Shown: one piece after another, positions 1 through 6,628 of the stretch
Layout: every line of letters begins with the position of its first letter
How positions within the stretch are numbered: the stretch's first letter is position 1
Origin: Candidatus Galligastranaerophilus intestinavium
Lineage (GTDB): Bacteria > Cyanobacteriota > Vampirovibrionia > Gastranaerophilales > Gastranaerophilaceae
DNA length: 32,487 nucleotides
Direction of reading: 5' to 3'
Assembly (NCBI GenBank): GCA_018716625.1
Contig: DVJQ01000065.1
Span: forward strand, 1-32,487
Program-made: the position numbers and the translations under genes
Notes under the pieces: model-generated
Seen by the model: only the letters and a program-made list of their open reading frames with translations
The model's database searches: none
What the model was told of the DNA's origin: nothing

Positions 1-387
1 CATACCGTTTGTTATTGTAAGTTCTTGAGTTTTAGAGGTTTTAGGAGTTGCATTTGCTACTGTTAACTTTTTACCATATTCAATACTTGGCTGAGTTGCT
101 CCTGCTCCTCCGCCACCTGCGGAAACAAGTAGGGCGTTTATTTTATTGACGTTAGTGGGTACTTTGAAATTGCATTTTAGTGTATTTGTTGAGCCTGATA
201 TTTCAGAGCAATCGGAGTTTGATTTATCATAGATAAAAAGTCGCGAGTTGATTGTAGAGCCTGAATTTATAGTAATTGAACCGTCTTTAATTTTTTTTGT
301 AATGACAGGTGCAAACAAAGTCAGGATAAAAGATATCACAAGAATGCTGACAAGCAGCTCTGCAAGCGTGAATGCGTATTTTTTCAT
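1..387 (-). CDS. Prepilin-like protein with glycine-rich region (partial, runs off left edge)
   Basis: Only the first 129 codons are in the window. The start is ATG at 387, with AAGGAA placed just upstream. The N-terminus is a class III/type IV prepilin signal: a short basic leader (MKKYA), then FTLAELLVSILVISFILTLF, with Glu at mature position 5 and one hydrophobic helix. The residue before the predicted cleavage point is Ala, not the usual Gly. After residue about 40 comes a Thr/Ser-rich stretch and a VSAGGGGAGA segment typical of glycine-rich surface proteins. The family role is a pseudopilin or minor pilin exported to the inner membrane and cleaved by a prepilin peptidase; the specific role is unknown. 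It is divergent from the XRE regulator at 590. Confidence 0.85.
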   Translation of the reverse strand, partial: MKKYAFTLAELLVSILVISFILTLFAPVITKKIKDGSITINSGSTINSRLFIYDKSNSDCSEISGSTNTLKCNFKVPTNVNKINALLVSAGGGGAGATQPSIEYGKKLTVANATPKTSKTQELTITNGM

Positions 388-446
388 ATAAATTCCTTTT
401 GGATAATCACTCGTACTTATTCATATAATTTGTATGTAAAAAAACG

Positions 447-480
447 CGCAAAAAAGAAAGCAACAAATGCCCTTTTTGCG
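447..480 (-). other. Terminator-like hairpin upstream of prepilin gene
   Basis: CGCAAAAAAG (447-456) pairs with CTTTTTGCG (472-480) with one bulged A. On the minus strand the hairpin is followed by CG and a run of seven T. It lies 60 nt upstream of the prepilin ATG, so it would be an attenuator if the promoter is further upstream, or it may only stop antisense transcription from the XRE side. The promoter position is not certain. Confidence 0.35.
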
Positions 481-512
481 TAATTTGTGGTATATTTTAA
501 TTAAAACTACAC

Positions 513-543
513 TAAACTAATGTACCAATAGTACACTAGTTTA
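513..543. promoter_or_regulatory. Palindromic operator candidate between prepilin and XRE genes
   Basis: TAAACTAATGTAC (513-525), 5-nt spacer, GTACACTAGTTTA (531-543). The arms match at 12 of 13 positions. It sits 47 nt before the TTG start of the XRE regulator in a divergent intergenic region, the usual place for an autoregulatory site bound by a dimeric XRE repressor. Binding is inferred. Confidence 0.55.
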
Positions 544-589
544 AATTTTATGTCAAGTATTTTAAATTAAAAAACATAAGGGACTATTT

Positions 590-886
590 TTGGAAACTAT
601 TGGAGAGAAATTAAAGAGTATTCGAAAGTCAAAAGGAATGACGCAGGCTGAATTTGGGGAGAGTATCGGTTTTTCAAAACAGGCTGTATCGAATATTGAA
701 AATAACTTGTCGAATCCTTCCATTGATTTTATAAGTAAACTGATAATGTACCACAATGTAAATGCAAATTGGTTAATTGCAAGTGTTGGCGAGATGTTTA
801 ATTGTACTCAGAATCAATTAAAAAGTTTAAAAAGTGAAATAATGACAGAGGTTGAATTAATACTAAAAAAAAGAGGTATAAATTAA
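590..886 (+). CDS. XRE-family helix-turn-helix transcriptional regulator
   Basis: This is a 98-residue Cro/C1-type DNA-binding protein. The five-helix XRE domain covers about residues 4-66: IGEKLKSIRKSKGMTQ, then the recognition region GFSKQAVSNIENNLSNPS, then a region ending NANWLIAS. The C-terminal 30 residues form a probable amphipathic helix (SLKSEIMTEVELILKKR) that may dimerise. The start is TTG at 590, chosen because AAGG at 578-581 lies 8 nt upstream and the protein then begins exactly at the HTH domain. It probably represses itself and perhaps the divergent prepilin gene through the palindrome at 513-543. The size resembles a phage or mobile-element repressor, but no phage genes are nearby. 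Confidence 0.9.
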   Translation: METIGEKLKSIRKSKGMTQAEFGESIGFSKQAVSNIENNLSNPSIDFISKLIMYHNVNANWLIASVGEMFNCTQNQLKSLKSEIMTEVELILKKRGIN

Positions 887-898
887 TTTATACCTCTT
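871..898. terminator. Bidirectional terminator between convergent genes
   Basis: A perfect palindrome: AAGAGGTATAAATT (871-884) followed at once by its complement (885-898). It overlaps the XRE stop codon. On the minus strand it is followed by eight T, on the plus strand by a weaker T/A-rich tract, so it can end both the XRE mRNA and that of the Cys-rich gene at 919-1158. Confidence 0.75.
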
Positions 899-918
899 TA
901 TAATTTTAAATGTAGTTT

Positions 919-1158
919 TTACATTTCATCTGAAATGATTTGTTGCATTTCAATATCAGGTTTCCCCAGCACTCTCACTAACTCAAGCACAGATGCTTTC
1001 ATCTGGCATTTTTGCGAAGAATTATTGAAAAAGTCTGTATAAAAGCAGCCTTCACAATTACAACCTCTCTTATAGCATTCCATCGCTGTTGTTGTCCATC
1101 TTCTCACAGCAACTGCACGCCCAAAATCCCTACTTTTCAGCACGTTTAAATCCCCCAA
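919..1158 (-). CDS. Small Cys-rich conserved protein, putative metal binding
   Basis: About 79 residues with a compact Cys cluster: CYKRGCNCEGCFYTDFF and then KCQMKASVLELVRVLGKP. The CxxxxCxCxxC plus distal CxM pattern looks like a small zinc or iron-sulfur binding domain, and I recall similar short proteins in clostridia and gut Melainabacteria; no function is known to me. The furthest in-frame start is TTG at 1158, which has no Shine-Dalgarno; GTG at about 1107 is an alternative that would start just before the conserved RRWTT. A clear promoter lies at 1227-1254, and the transcript ends at the palindrome 871-898. Start uncertain, gene likely real. Confidence 0.65.
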   Translation of the reverse strand: MGDLNVLKSRDFGRAVAVRRWTTTAMECYKRGCNCEGCFYTDFFNNSSQKCQMKASVLELVRVLGKPDIEMQQIISDEM

Positions 1159-1190
1159 ATAATATCTGTCCGCTACAAACCTTGTACTAT

Positions 1191-1204
1191 AGCCTCAAAA
1201 GGCT
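1191..1204 (-). other. Small hairpin in 5' leader of the Cys-rich gene
   Basis: AGCC/GGCT arms around TCAAAA, located between the promoter at 1227-1254 and the start at 1158. It is a short 4-bp stem, so a regulatory role is only a possibility. Confidence 0.25.
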
Positions 1205-1226
1205 TGTCTTTATTGAATTTAATATT

Positions 1227-1254
1227 ATTATAACGCCTAAGAGCGTTTTATCAA
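1227..1254 (-). promoter_or_regulatory. Sigma-70-type promoter for the Cys-rich gene
   Basis: On the minus strand: TTGATA (1254-1249), 16 bp, TATAAT (1232-1227). The spacer holds an inverted repeat AACGC/GCGTT (1232-1247) that could be an operator. Transcription would start near 1220, giving a leader of about 60 nt. Confidence 0.7.
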
Positions 1255-1303
1255 GCGAATTTGGTGTAAATATTACGCTTTATTACAAAGTTGCAATGGC
1301 TTG

Positions 1304-1483
1304 CATGGTCTGTATTTAGGGGATTGCACCACCTTTATCTTCGCATGCTGACATGGTTTCCATGAATGAGTACATGCAAAATACATGTGCTGGGCATGAT
1401 TTCATGATTTTAAGTGTAAAAAATATTATTAAGAAGTGTAAACATTTGACTTTTTTGAAAAAAAACCATGCTAATTTGGCATG
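1304..1483. other. Gene-poor stretch with ten CATG tetranucleotides and a possible 29-codon ORF
   Basis: This is most of the content of the 404-nt gap between 1158 and 1563. CATG occurs at 1304, 1344, 1352, 1361, 1373, 1384, 1395, 1403, 1467 and 1480, far above chance for AT-rich DNA. On the minus strand 1405-1316 reads MKSCPAHVFCMYSFMETMSA... (29 residues, three Cys) to TAA, but there is no Shine-Dalgarno and no clear -10 at leaderless distance, so I do not call it a gene. It may instead be a small RNA or a binding-site cluster. Confidence 0.4.
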
Positions 1484-1484
1484 G
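1458..1484 (-). terminator. Rho-independent terminator (minus strand)
   Basis: On the minus strand CCATGC, 7-nt loop, GCATGG (1484-1466) followed by eight T (1465-1458). It acts as a second, tandem terminator behind the CopG gene. Confidence 0.7.
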
Positions 1485-1500
1485 ATTTAAAAATTTAATC

Positions 1501-1533
1501 AAAAAAAGCGGACTTAATACTGTCCGCTTTTTT
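1501..1533. terminator. Bidirectional terminator downstream of CopG gene
   Basis: GCGGAC (1508-1513), loop of 8 nt, GTCCGC (1522-1527), flanked by A7 on the left and T6 on the right. The flanks extend the stem and give a T-run on both strands. Confidence 0.85.
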
Positions 1534-1562
1534 GTAATTCTCCTCCAAAAATCCGTAGCCTT

Positions 1563-1751
1563 TTAATCCAGTAGGGCTTCAAGTATTGCTGCATTTTTGT
1601 TTGCAAATGAATTTTCCCTAAGTTTTGTGCGTTGGATGTAAGTTCTCAATGCCTCTCTGATAAGTTCGCTGCGAGAACGATTTTCTGTGTCTGCAACTTG
1701 GTCGATTTCGTCTAAAAACTTTTCAGGCATTGAAATAAGAACTCTTGCCAT
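1563..1751 (-). CDS. Ribbon-helix-helix (CopG/NikR-type) DNA-binding protein
   Basis: 62 residues. The N-terminal strand (ARVLISMPEKFLDEID) and the two helices (ENRSRSELIREALRTYIQ) match the RHH_1 fold: the beta-strand inserts in the DNA major groove as a dimer, and the SRSELIREAL helix start is diagnostic. The last 15 residues are a short tail. AAGGAG lies 6 nt before the ATG. No toxin gene follows within the terminators at 1458-1533, so it looks like a free-standing regulator and not an obvious antitoxin. It is probably autoregulated through the ATATATC-like repeats upstream. Confidence 0.9.
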   Translation of the reverse strand: MARVLISMPEKFLDEIDQVADTENRSRSELIREALRTYIQRTKLRENSFANKNAAILEALLD

Positions 1752-1819
1752 TTTTTTCTCCTTAATTATCTTTTCTCTTTTGTGGATTTACCGTTTTGTG
1801 CTCTGTACTTATATAAAAA

Positions 1820-1879
1820 ATATATCTCTTTAAAAATTGACTAAAAAGGATATATTTTTTATATTTTTTGTAATATATC
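1820..1879. repeat. Three ATATATC/GATATAT sites upstream of CopG gene
   Basis: ATATATC at 1820-1826, GATATAT at 1849-1855 and ATATATC at 1873-1879, in alternating orientation and spaced by 24-29 bp. RHH proteins typically bind such short repeated sites in their own promoters. The region is very AT-rich, so chance occurrence is possible. Confidence 0.35.
1837..1865 (+). promoter_or_regulatory. Promoter-like sequence pointing antisense into dxr
   Basis: TTGACT (1837-1842), 17 bp, TATATT (1860-1865) on the plus strand. It would start transcription near 1872, antisense to the 3' end of dxr. It overlaps the candidate RHH sites. Confidence 0.35.
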
Positions 1880-1902
1880 TTAATATAAATCCGTTAAAAG
1901 CT

Positions 1903-3030
1903 TTATTTTGCGTATCTTTTTCTTGTTTCTAAATCCAGTTCAAGTATTTCATCGATTGTTAAGTTTTTTATAGTGTTGTGTTCCAAAAGTGCTTTTTCTA
2001 CAGTTTTTTCTATGTCTAAAAAGTGTATTTTGCCCTCTAAAAAGTTATTTACCGCAACTTCATTTGCTGCATTTAGCACCACAAGTGAGCTTGTACCATC
2101 GAGCCCTGCCTCATATGCCATTTTTAAACAACGGAATTTATCTAAGTCAGGTTTTTCAAAAGTCATTGTTTGTCCAAAAAGGCTAAAACCGTCTGTTTTA
2201 ATGCCTTTGTGTCTTTTTGGATATGTAAGGGCGTATTGTATCGGTATATGCATAGACGGAAAGCCTACTTGCGCGAGCATAGAGCCGTCTATGAACTCTA
2301 CAAAAGAATGCACAAGGCTTTGCGGGTGTATTACAACTTTAATGTCTTTGTAGTCCATATTAAACAAATAGTGAGCCTCTATGACTTCCAAGCCTTTGTT
2401 CATAAGGGTTGCGCTGTCTATTGTTATTTTTCTGCCCATATGCCACCTTGGGTGTTTTAGGGCTTCAAGGGCGTTTGATTTTCCCATTTCTTCGCGGGTT
2501 TTGTTTAAAAAAGGTCCGCCCGAGGCTGTAATTATAAGCTTGTAAGGGTCATTATTTTTATCTGAAAGGCATTGCAAAATTGCAGAGTGTTCAGAGTCAA
2601 CAGGCAAAATTTTAACATTGTTTTCTTTAGCCTTTTTCATAACAATTTCACCTGCCATAACAAGAGTTTCCTTGTTGGCAAGCGCTATGTTGATTTTATT
2701 TTCTATTGCCCTAAGAGTTGGTTTTAGACCAATTTTACCTGAAGTTGCAACAAGAATAATGTCGTTTTGGGTGTCGGAGCAAAGCTCCATAAGCCCGTCT
2801 AATCCCCAAAGGACTTCTACTTGGGGAAATTTTGATTTTACAAGTTGGACATCTTCTTGTTTTTGTATACAAACACGCTTTGGGCGGTATTTTTCAATTT
2901 GTGCGCACAGGAGCCTAACGTTTTTTCCTGCGGCAAGGGCTAAAACTTCGTATTCATCAAGATAGTCAAGCACTTCAAGAGCTTGAGTACCTATTGAGCC
3001 TGTTGAACCTAACAAAGTAATCTTTTTCAT
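1903..3030 (-). CDS. dxr: 1-deoxy-D-xylulose 5-phosphate reductoisomerase
   Basis: 375 residues, the normal family length. It catalyses the NADPH-dependent conversion of DXP to 2-C-methylerythritol 4-phosphate, the committed step of the MEP isoprenoid pathway, in the cytoplasm. Visible motifs are the Rossmann GSTGSIG (8-14), NKETLV (about 119-124), the metal-binding PVDSEHSAI (about 143-151), SGGPF, and the catalytic flexible loop and following helix HPRWHMGRKITIDSATLMNK. The C-terminal helical domain is complete. The start at 3030 begins MKKITLLGSTG, right at the Rossmann strand. There is no Shine-Dalgarno; a TATAAT ends 6 nt before the ATG, so the mRNA is probably leaderless. Confidence 0.98.
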   Translation of the reverse strand: MKKITLLGSTGSIGTQALEVLDYLDEYEVLALAAGKNVRLLCAQIEKYRPKRVCIQKQEDVQLVKSKFPQVEVLWGLDGLMELCSDTQNDIILVATSGKIGLKPTLRAIENKINIALANKETLVMAGEIVMKKAKENNVKILPVDSEHSAILQCLSDKNNDPYKLIITASGGPFLNKTREEMGKSNALEALKHPRWHMGRKITIDSATLMNKGLEVIEAHYLFNMDYKDIKVVIHPQSLVHSFVEFIDGSMLAQVGFPSMHIPIQYALTYPKRHKGIKTDGFSLFGQTMTFEKPDLDKFRCLKMAYEAGLDGTSSLVVLNAANEVAVNNFLEGKIHFLDIEKTVEKALLEHNTIKNLTIDEILELDLETRKRYAK

Positions 3031-3036
3031 AAGGCT

Positions 3037-3065
3037 ATTATATTAAAAATGTTTTATTAAAACAA
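3037..3065 (-). promoter_or_regulatory. dxr promoter, leaderless spacing
   Basis: TTGTTT (3065-3060), 17 bp, TATAAT (3042-3037) on the minus strand, then 6 nt to the dxr ATG (3030). The predicted +1 falls on or next to the A of ATG. Confidence 0.65.
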
Positions 3066-3068
3066 ATT

Positions 3069-4139
3069 TTAGACGGATAAAATTTCTTCCAAAGTTTCAT
3101 CTGTTGCCTCAATCCAACCTCTGTTTGTAAGTTTGTAGCCTATTTCCATATTTTTTGTTAAAGAATTATATTCAATTGCAACCGCGTATGGTGCATTATA
3201 TCTCATAACAATTACTTCGTCTGATTTTGTTATGCCTTGAGATTTTATTGAATTTTTTTTATGTAAAACAGGCAGACCGTCTTTGTATGATATGATATCG
3301 CTTGTTTTGGAATATTTTGGGGACGGTTGTTTAAAGTCTTTTTTGTAGGTGGTCGCTCTGCCTTCATCAAGCCAGAGTTCTTTATTTATTGTTTTTGAGC
3401 CGTCGGGATTTTCTTGGTAGCCTTCAGTGTATTTTCCTGATTCTTCATCTATAAATAAAATCTCTAAATCTTTTTTTACTGTTCCGTCTGCTCTTTGCTC
3501 GTATCCTTCGAGATATTGACTGATTTTGTTGTTTATAAATCTTGAAACAATTGAGTATTTTTTTGTTCCGTCGGGTTTATGTTCAGAGCCTTCAATGTAG
3601 TTTTTAACAGTGCCGTTGTCATGGTAATATATTTCTCTGCTGAATCTTATTGAGTCGTTGGGTAAAACATCTATGCCTTCTTGGTATAGTATTGGTTTGC
3701 CGTCAACAAACTTGGTTCTTGAGTGCAATCTGCCGTTTTTGGAAAATTCAAACATAGTTGCAAAGTTGTCTTTTTGCACTGTGATTTTTTTTATTACTTC
3801 ACCCTCAGGCGCAGTTTCATCTCCTGCTTCATAGAGTTCTTTTAATTCGTTATATATTTCAAGTGCCTCCTGTACATTTGGTTTTGAATTTTGACTTACC
3901 GTTTGTAACATTCCGCTTGCTTTTGTTATAAAGGCGTTTGCTTTTCTGTTTGCACTTTTACAGTCCCTTATGGCACAAGAAAGCTCCTGTGGCATTAATA
4001 CTTTTTGCAGGGTGCAAATTGCATTTGTCCTTGTGTTATTTAACGGGTTAGTGTTTTTTGGAGTTACATTTTTAGGTTTTTTGTCAGTATTTTTAAAATT
4101 TAAGTTGTTGTTAATTGTTCTAATCGGCAATATGCGCAT
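3069..4139 (-). CDS. Repeat-containing conserved protein, paralog of the protein at 21889-22875
   Basis: 356 residues, no recognised family. The N-terminus (MRILPIRTINNNLNFKN) fits a short leader pattern also seen in the protein at 21889. Residues about 1-45 are polar and low-complexity, 45-95 helical. From about 100 onward there are MORN-like units of 30-35 residues ending in EG and containing DGT: NGTVKNYIEGSEHKPDGTK, YLEGYEQRADGTVK, YTEGYQENPDGSK. The segment LKELYEAGDETAPEGEVIKK aligns with LEEAFDKGSKKAQDGTLLRK of the paralog. The ATG lies 4 nt after the upstream gene's TGA and its AAGGAT signal lies inside that gene's end, so translation is probably coupled. Function unknown; repeats suggest a binding or surface role. 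Confidence 0.85.
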   Translation of the reverse strand: MRILPIRTINNNLNFKNTDKKPKNVTPKNTNPLNNTRTNAICTLQKVLMPQELSCAIRDCKSANRKANAFITKASGMLQTVSQNSKPNVQEALEIYNELKELYEAGDETAPEGEVIKKITVQKDNFATMFEFSKNGRLHSRTKFVDGKPILYQEGIDVLPNDSIRFSREIYYHDNGTVKNYIEGSEHKPDGTKKYSIVSRFINNKISQYLEGYEQRADGTVKKDLEILFIDEESGKYTEGYQENPDGSKTINKELWLDEGRATTYKKDFKQPSPKYSKTSDIISYKDGLPVLHKKNSIKSQGITKSDEVIVMRYNAPYAVAIEYNSLTKNMEIGYKLTNRGWIEATDETLEEILSV

Positions 4140-4143
4140 ATTT

Positions 4144-4950
4144 TCATCCTTGTCTTAATTTATCTGCAATATCATCAAAATATTTTACGCTTTCAAAAAG
4201 TTCGTCTTTGTCAAAAATTTCAAAAGTAATTTGCGGACTCAGCTGCATTTCATTTAGTGTTTTTATAATCGGTTCAATATCAAGCGAACCTTTAAGCAGT
4301 GAACTGTGCGAGTCCTCGTCTTTGTAGTTGTTGTGAAAATGCATATGATGAAGCATTATTCCGTAGTTTTTAATCCATTCGGATATGGGATAATCAGAGT
4401 GCAGGTTGCAGTGTCCTATATCAATTGTAGCTTTTAAATTTGGTGAATTAATTGTGGCAACAATGCTTCTTATAAGTTCCCAATCAGGTTCATGGACATT
4501 TTCAATCGTTGCAATTATTCCTTCTTTTTCAAAATAAGGGATAAACTCGTGGAAAAATTCAATATTGCTTCTAAAGTAGAGTTGTCTGTATTCTTTGTGT
4601 TTGAGCAAATTATTAAAACAAGTGTGGAAAACAACCGTTTTTGCATTAAATTCACATGCAAGCTCTAAGCTTTGGTAGTATCTTTTCTCCGACACTTCGC
4701 GGATTAAAGGGTCTTTTGCGGCAACGTTCAAGTTTGAGAAAAATCCATGCAAAGTTACTTCTCCCTCAAAATCTCTAAGGGCTGCTTTATACTCTTTTTT
4801 TGTTACGTCAAATAAATCCTCAATATCTTTTAGTCTGCCAAAACGACTTATTTCTATACCGCAATTAAGCTCAGAGGCTATTTCAAGCGCTCCTTTAAAG
4901 TTGTGATAGTCTACAGTTGAAGATATAAATTTTTTAAATTGATTTTTCAT
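4144..4950 (-). CDS. TIM-barrel sugar-phosphate isomerase/AP endonuclease family 2 protein
   Basis: 268 residues matching the AP_endonuc_2 (xylose isomerase-like) fold in the cytoplasm. Metal-ligand positions are visible along the barrel strands: HGFFSN, VVFHTCFNN, ATIENVHEP (Glu), ATIDIGHCNL (Asp and His), LHHMHFHNNY (His cluster) and TFEIFD (Glu). These would bind two or three divalent ions. Substrate cannot be told from sequence: it may be a sugar epimerase/isomerase or an endonuclease IV relative, though it is not a classical Nfo. The ATG at 4950 has a TATAAT ending 8 nt upstream and no Shine-Dalgarno, so it is possibly leaderless. The repeat protein at 3069-4139 follows in the same operon. 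Confidence 0.85.
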   Translation of the reverse strand: MKNQFKKFISSTVDYHNFKGALEIASELNCGIEISRFGRLKDIEDLFDVTKKEYKAALRDFEGEVTLHGFFSNLNVAAKDPLIREVSEKRYYQSLELACEFNAKTVVFHTCFNNLLKHKEYRQLYFRSNIEFFHEFIPYFEKEGIIATIENVHEPDWELIRSIVATINSPNLKATIDIGHCNLHSDYPISEWIKNYGIMLHHMHFHNNYKDEDSHSSLLKGSLDIEPIIKTLNEMQLSPQITFEIFDKDELFESVKYFDDIADKLRQG

Positions 4951-4958
4951 GTAATAAA

Positions 4959-4966
4959 ATTATAAT
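4959..4966. promoter_or_regulatory. Symmetric -10 core for a divergent pair
   Basis: ATTATAAT holds TATAAT on both strands: 4964-4959 for the minus gene (8 nt before its ATG at 4950) and 4961-4966 for the plus gene (14 nt before its ATG at 4981). The whole intergenic gap is only 30 nt. Confidence 0.55.
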
Positions 4967-4980
4967 TAAAAAATAGAATT

Positions 4981-5211
4981 ATGTATATAATTGAACTTAT
5001 TGCAAAATTAAGCACAAAAATTAAAAATCGGGATTTTAAGTTTTTAAAAAAACAAAATTCCCAGCAAAATGAAGTTGTTGAAGAACAAAGCTGTGAGCAT
5101 ATTTTTGTTCCCATTGATTCTACAAAAAGAATTCTTGCCTGTACAAAGTGTGGGTTTATGGTACGGGTTGATCCAAATAAAATTAAAAAACAAAATCCTT
5201 TTGAACAATAA
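4981..5211 (+). CDS. Small conserved protein with zinc-ribbon-like Cys motif
   Basis: 76 residues. The first 30 are Lys-rich with a hydrophobic start (MYIIELIAKLSTKI). The second half contains CEHIFVPIDSTKRILACTKC, a C-x-H ... CxxC arrangement like a treble-clef or zinc-ribbon knuckle, followed by GFMVRVDPN. It could bind zinc, but no function is known to me. No Shine-Dalgarno precedes the ATG; the -10 at 4961-4966 would give a very short leader. It could be cotranscribed with the flagellar operon 78 nt downstream, although that operon has its own TATAAT-like box near 5268. Confidence 0.7.
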   Translation: MYIIELIAKLSTKIKNRDFKFLKKQNSQQNEVVEEQSCEHIFVPIDSTKRILACTKCGFMVRVDPNKIKKQNPFEQ

Positions 5212-5288
5212 CAAAATTTAACAAATTGCCCGCGTTTATACTAAAATATATAATTATTTCGGATAAGTATAATTTAATAAGGTAAAAA

Positions 5289-6617
5289 TTGAGCGCACAA
5301 GGGGGTTTAGATAACATCTTTGATGAAAAAAAATGCGGTCAAATTTCAAGTGTTACAATGGAATTTGACGGTGAATTTTTGCCTAAAATTATTGAAGCGA
5401 CTCAAAATTTTTGGGAAGAAGAATTTGAATTTCGTGTTTTTGATGTAAACAATAACGAAAGAGTAAAAGAAGATTTATATTTGGAATACGACTCGTTTTT
5501 TATCAGTCAGGTGCCTTCAAAACACACTCCGCCCGTCACCATAAGACTTTCCGACGAGTTTATAAGGCTTATTTTGCACAATACATTTGGTTCAGACTTG
5601 CCCCTGTTTGAACTCAGCGACTTATCCGAACTTGAAATAAGAATACTAAACGGTTATTGCGATTTTATATACAAATCTTTTGCAAAATTGTTAACAGATG
5701 AGGACGAGCTAAATAAATTTGAACTTAAAAATAAAGAGGTTTACAATTTTGTAATTATAATTAAAAATAAAGACGAAAAAATTTCAAAAATTGTAATTAC
5801 ACTGCCCTCCTCAAGAATCAAAAGAAAAGAAATTCAAAAAGAGCAAAATTACAGTGATGATGAGTTTAAAAACATAAATGCATATGTTGATATCGAAGCG
5901 GGAAGTTCAAAAATCACGCTTAATGATTTGAAAAATATCTCACAAGGCGACATAATGCTGCTTGAGGACAGTTTTGTAAATAAAATGAAAATCATAACCG
6001 GAGAAAAAATAAGGGAATTTAAAATTAACCCTGACCCTGAACTTATGATTGAAATTGATGAAGATGAGCATGATATTGAGGGAGAGGAGAATACAAATAC
6101 AAATATGTGGGATGATATTCAAATAGAAGTTAATGCCCGTTTTAAAAAAATTAAAATGACTCTGGGCGAACTTAAACATATATCAAAAGGGCTTGTAATA
6201 GACCTTGGTTCTGTTTTTCATAATGAAATTTCGCTCCTTGTTGAAGAAAAAACCGTTGCAAAAGGCGAATTGGTAATTATAAATGACAAATACGCCGTTA
6301 AAATAAATGAAATAATAAGCGATATGCCAAAACAACCTCAAACTGAGCCAAAACAGCAACCTCAAGCACAAAATGCTCAACAGGAGGTGCAAAAACCTCA
6401 AGCGCAAAAAGCTCAAGGAGCTTCGCAAGCTCAGCCAAAACAACAAACACAAGCACAAAAACCTAAGGCTCAAAGACCTCAAGGAGCAGCTGCAGCACAA
6501 AGACCTCAGGCAACTGCACAAAGGCCGCAAGCTGCCGCACAAAGACCTCAGGCTGCAGCCAAAAAAGATGAGGTAGAGGAAGATTTTGATTATTCGGATT
6601 TTGAAGAAGATAAGTAA
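5289..6617 (+). CDS. Flagellar motor switch/SctQ-like protein with two SpoA (FliN-type) domains
   Basis: 442 residues. The N-terminal part (1-190) resembles the middle region of FliM/SctQ. Two SpoA domains follow: about 196-256 (AYVDIEAGSSKITLNDLKNI ...) and about 275-345 (IQIEVNARFKKIKMTLGELK ...), joined by an acidic linker (EIDEDEHDIEGEE). The tail (about 350-425) is low-complexity QRPQAAAQ repeats and ends acidic. FliM and FliN have one SpoA each; tandem SpoA in one chain is typical of injectisome SctQ. It should form the cytoplasmic C-ring or sorting platform below the export gate. The start is TTG at 5289 with AAGG at 5279-5282. It is the first gene of the fliO-P-Q-R operon. Whether it serves a flagellum or another export system is open. 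Confidence 0.85.
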   Translation: MSAQGGLDNIFDEKKCGQISSVTMEFDGEFLPKIIEATQNFWEEEFEFRVFDVNNNERVKEDLYLEYDSFFISQVPSKHTPPVTIRLSDEFIRLILHNTFGSDLPLFELSDLSELEIRILNGYCDFIYKSFAKLLTDEDELNKFELKNKEVYNFVIIIKNKDEKISKIVITLPSSRIKRKEIQKEQNYSDDEFKNINAYVDIEAGSSKITLNDLKNISQGDIMLLEDSFVNKMKIITGEKIREFKINPDPELMIEIDEDEHDIEGEENTNTNMWDDIQIEVNARFKKIKMTLGELKHISKGLVIDLGSVFHNEISLLVEEKTVAKGELVIINDKYAVKINEIISDMPKQPQTEPKQQPQAQNAQQEVQKPQAQKAQGASQAQPKQQTQAQKPKAQRPQGAAAAQRPQATAQRPQAAAQRPQAAAKKDEVEEDFDYSDFEEDK

Positions 6618-6628
6618 AAAGGAAAAAA

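Noticed and set aside
1089-1319. Plus-strand open frame of 76 codons
   Set aside because: It overlaps the Cys-rich gene antisense and crosses its promoter and hairpin; no ribosome site and no protein-like pattern.
1563-1751. CopG protein as antitoxin of a toxin-antitoxin pair
   Set aside because: No toxin-like gene lies next to it; two terminators follow directly and the other side is dxr.
2170-2460. Plus-strand open frame within dxr
   Set aside because: dxr is intact and strongly conserved on the other strand.
5240-5270. Sigma-28-like flagellar promoter (TAAA ... TCGGATAA)
   Set aside because: The -10-like half matches 6 of 8 but the spacing is about 13 nt, shorter than the usual 15; a plain TATAAT is also present nearby. 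Not convincing.
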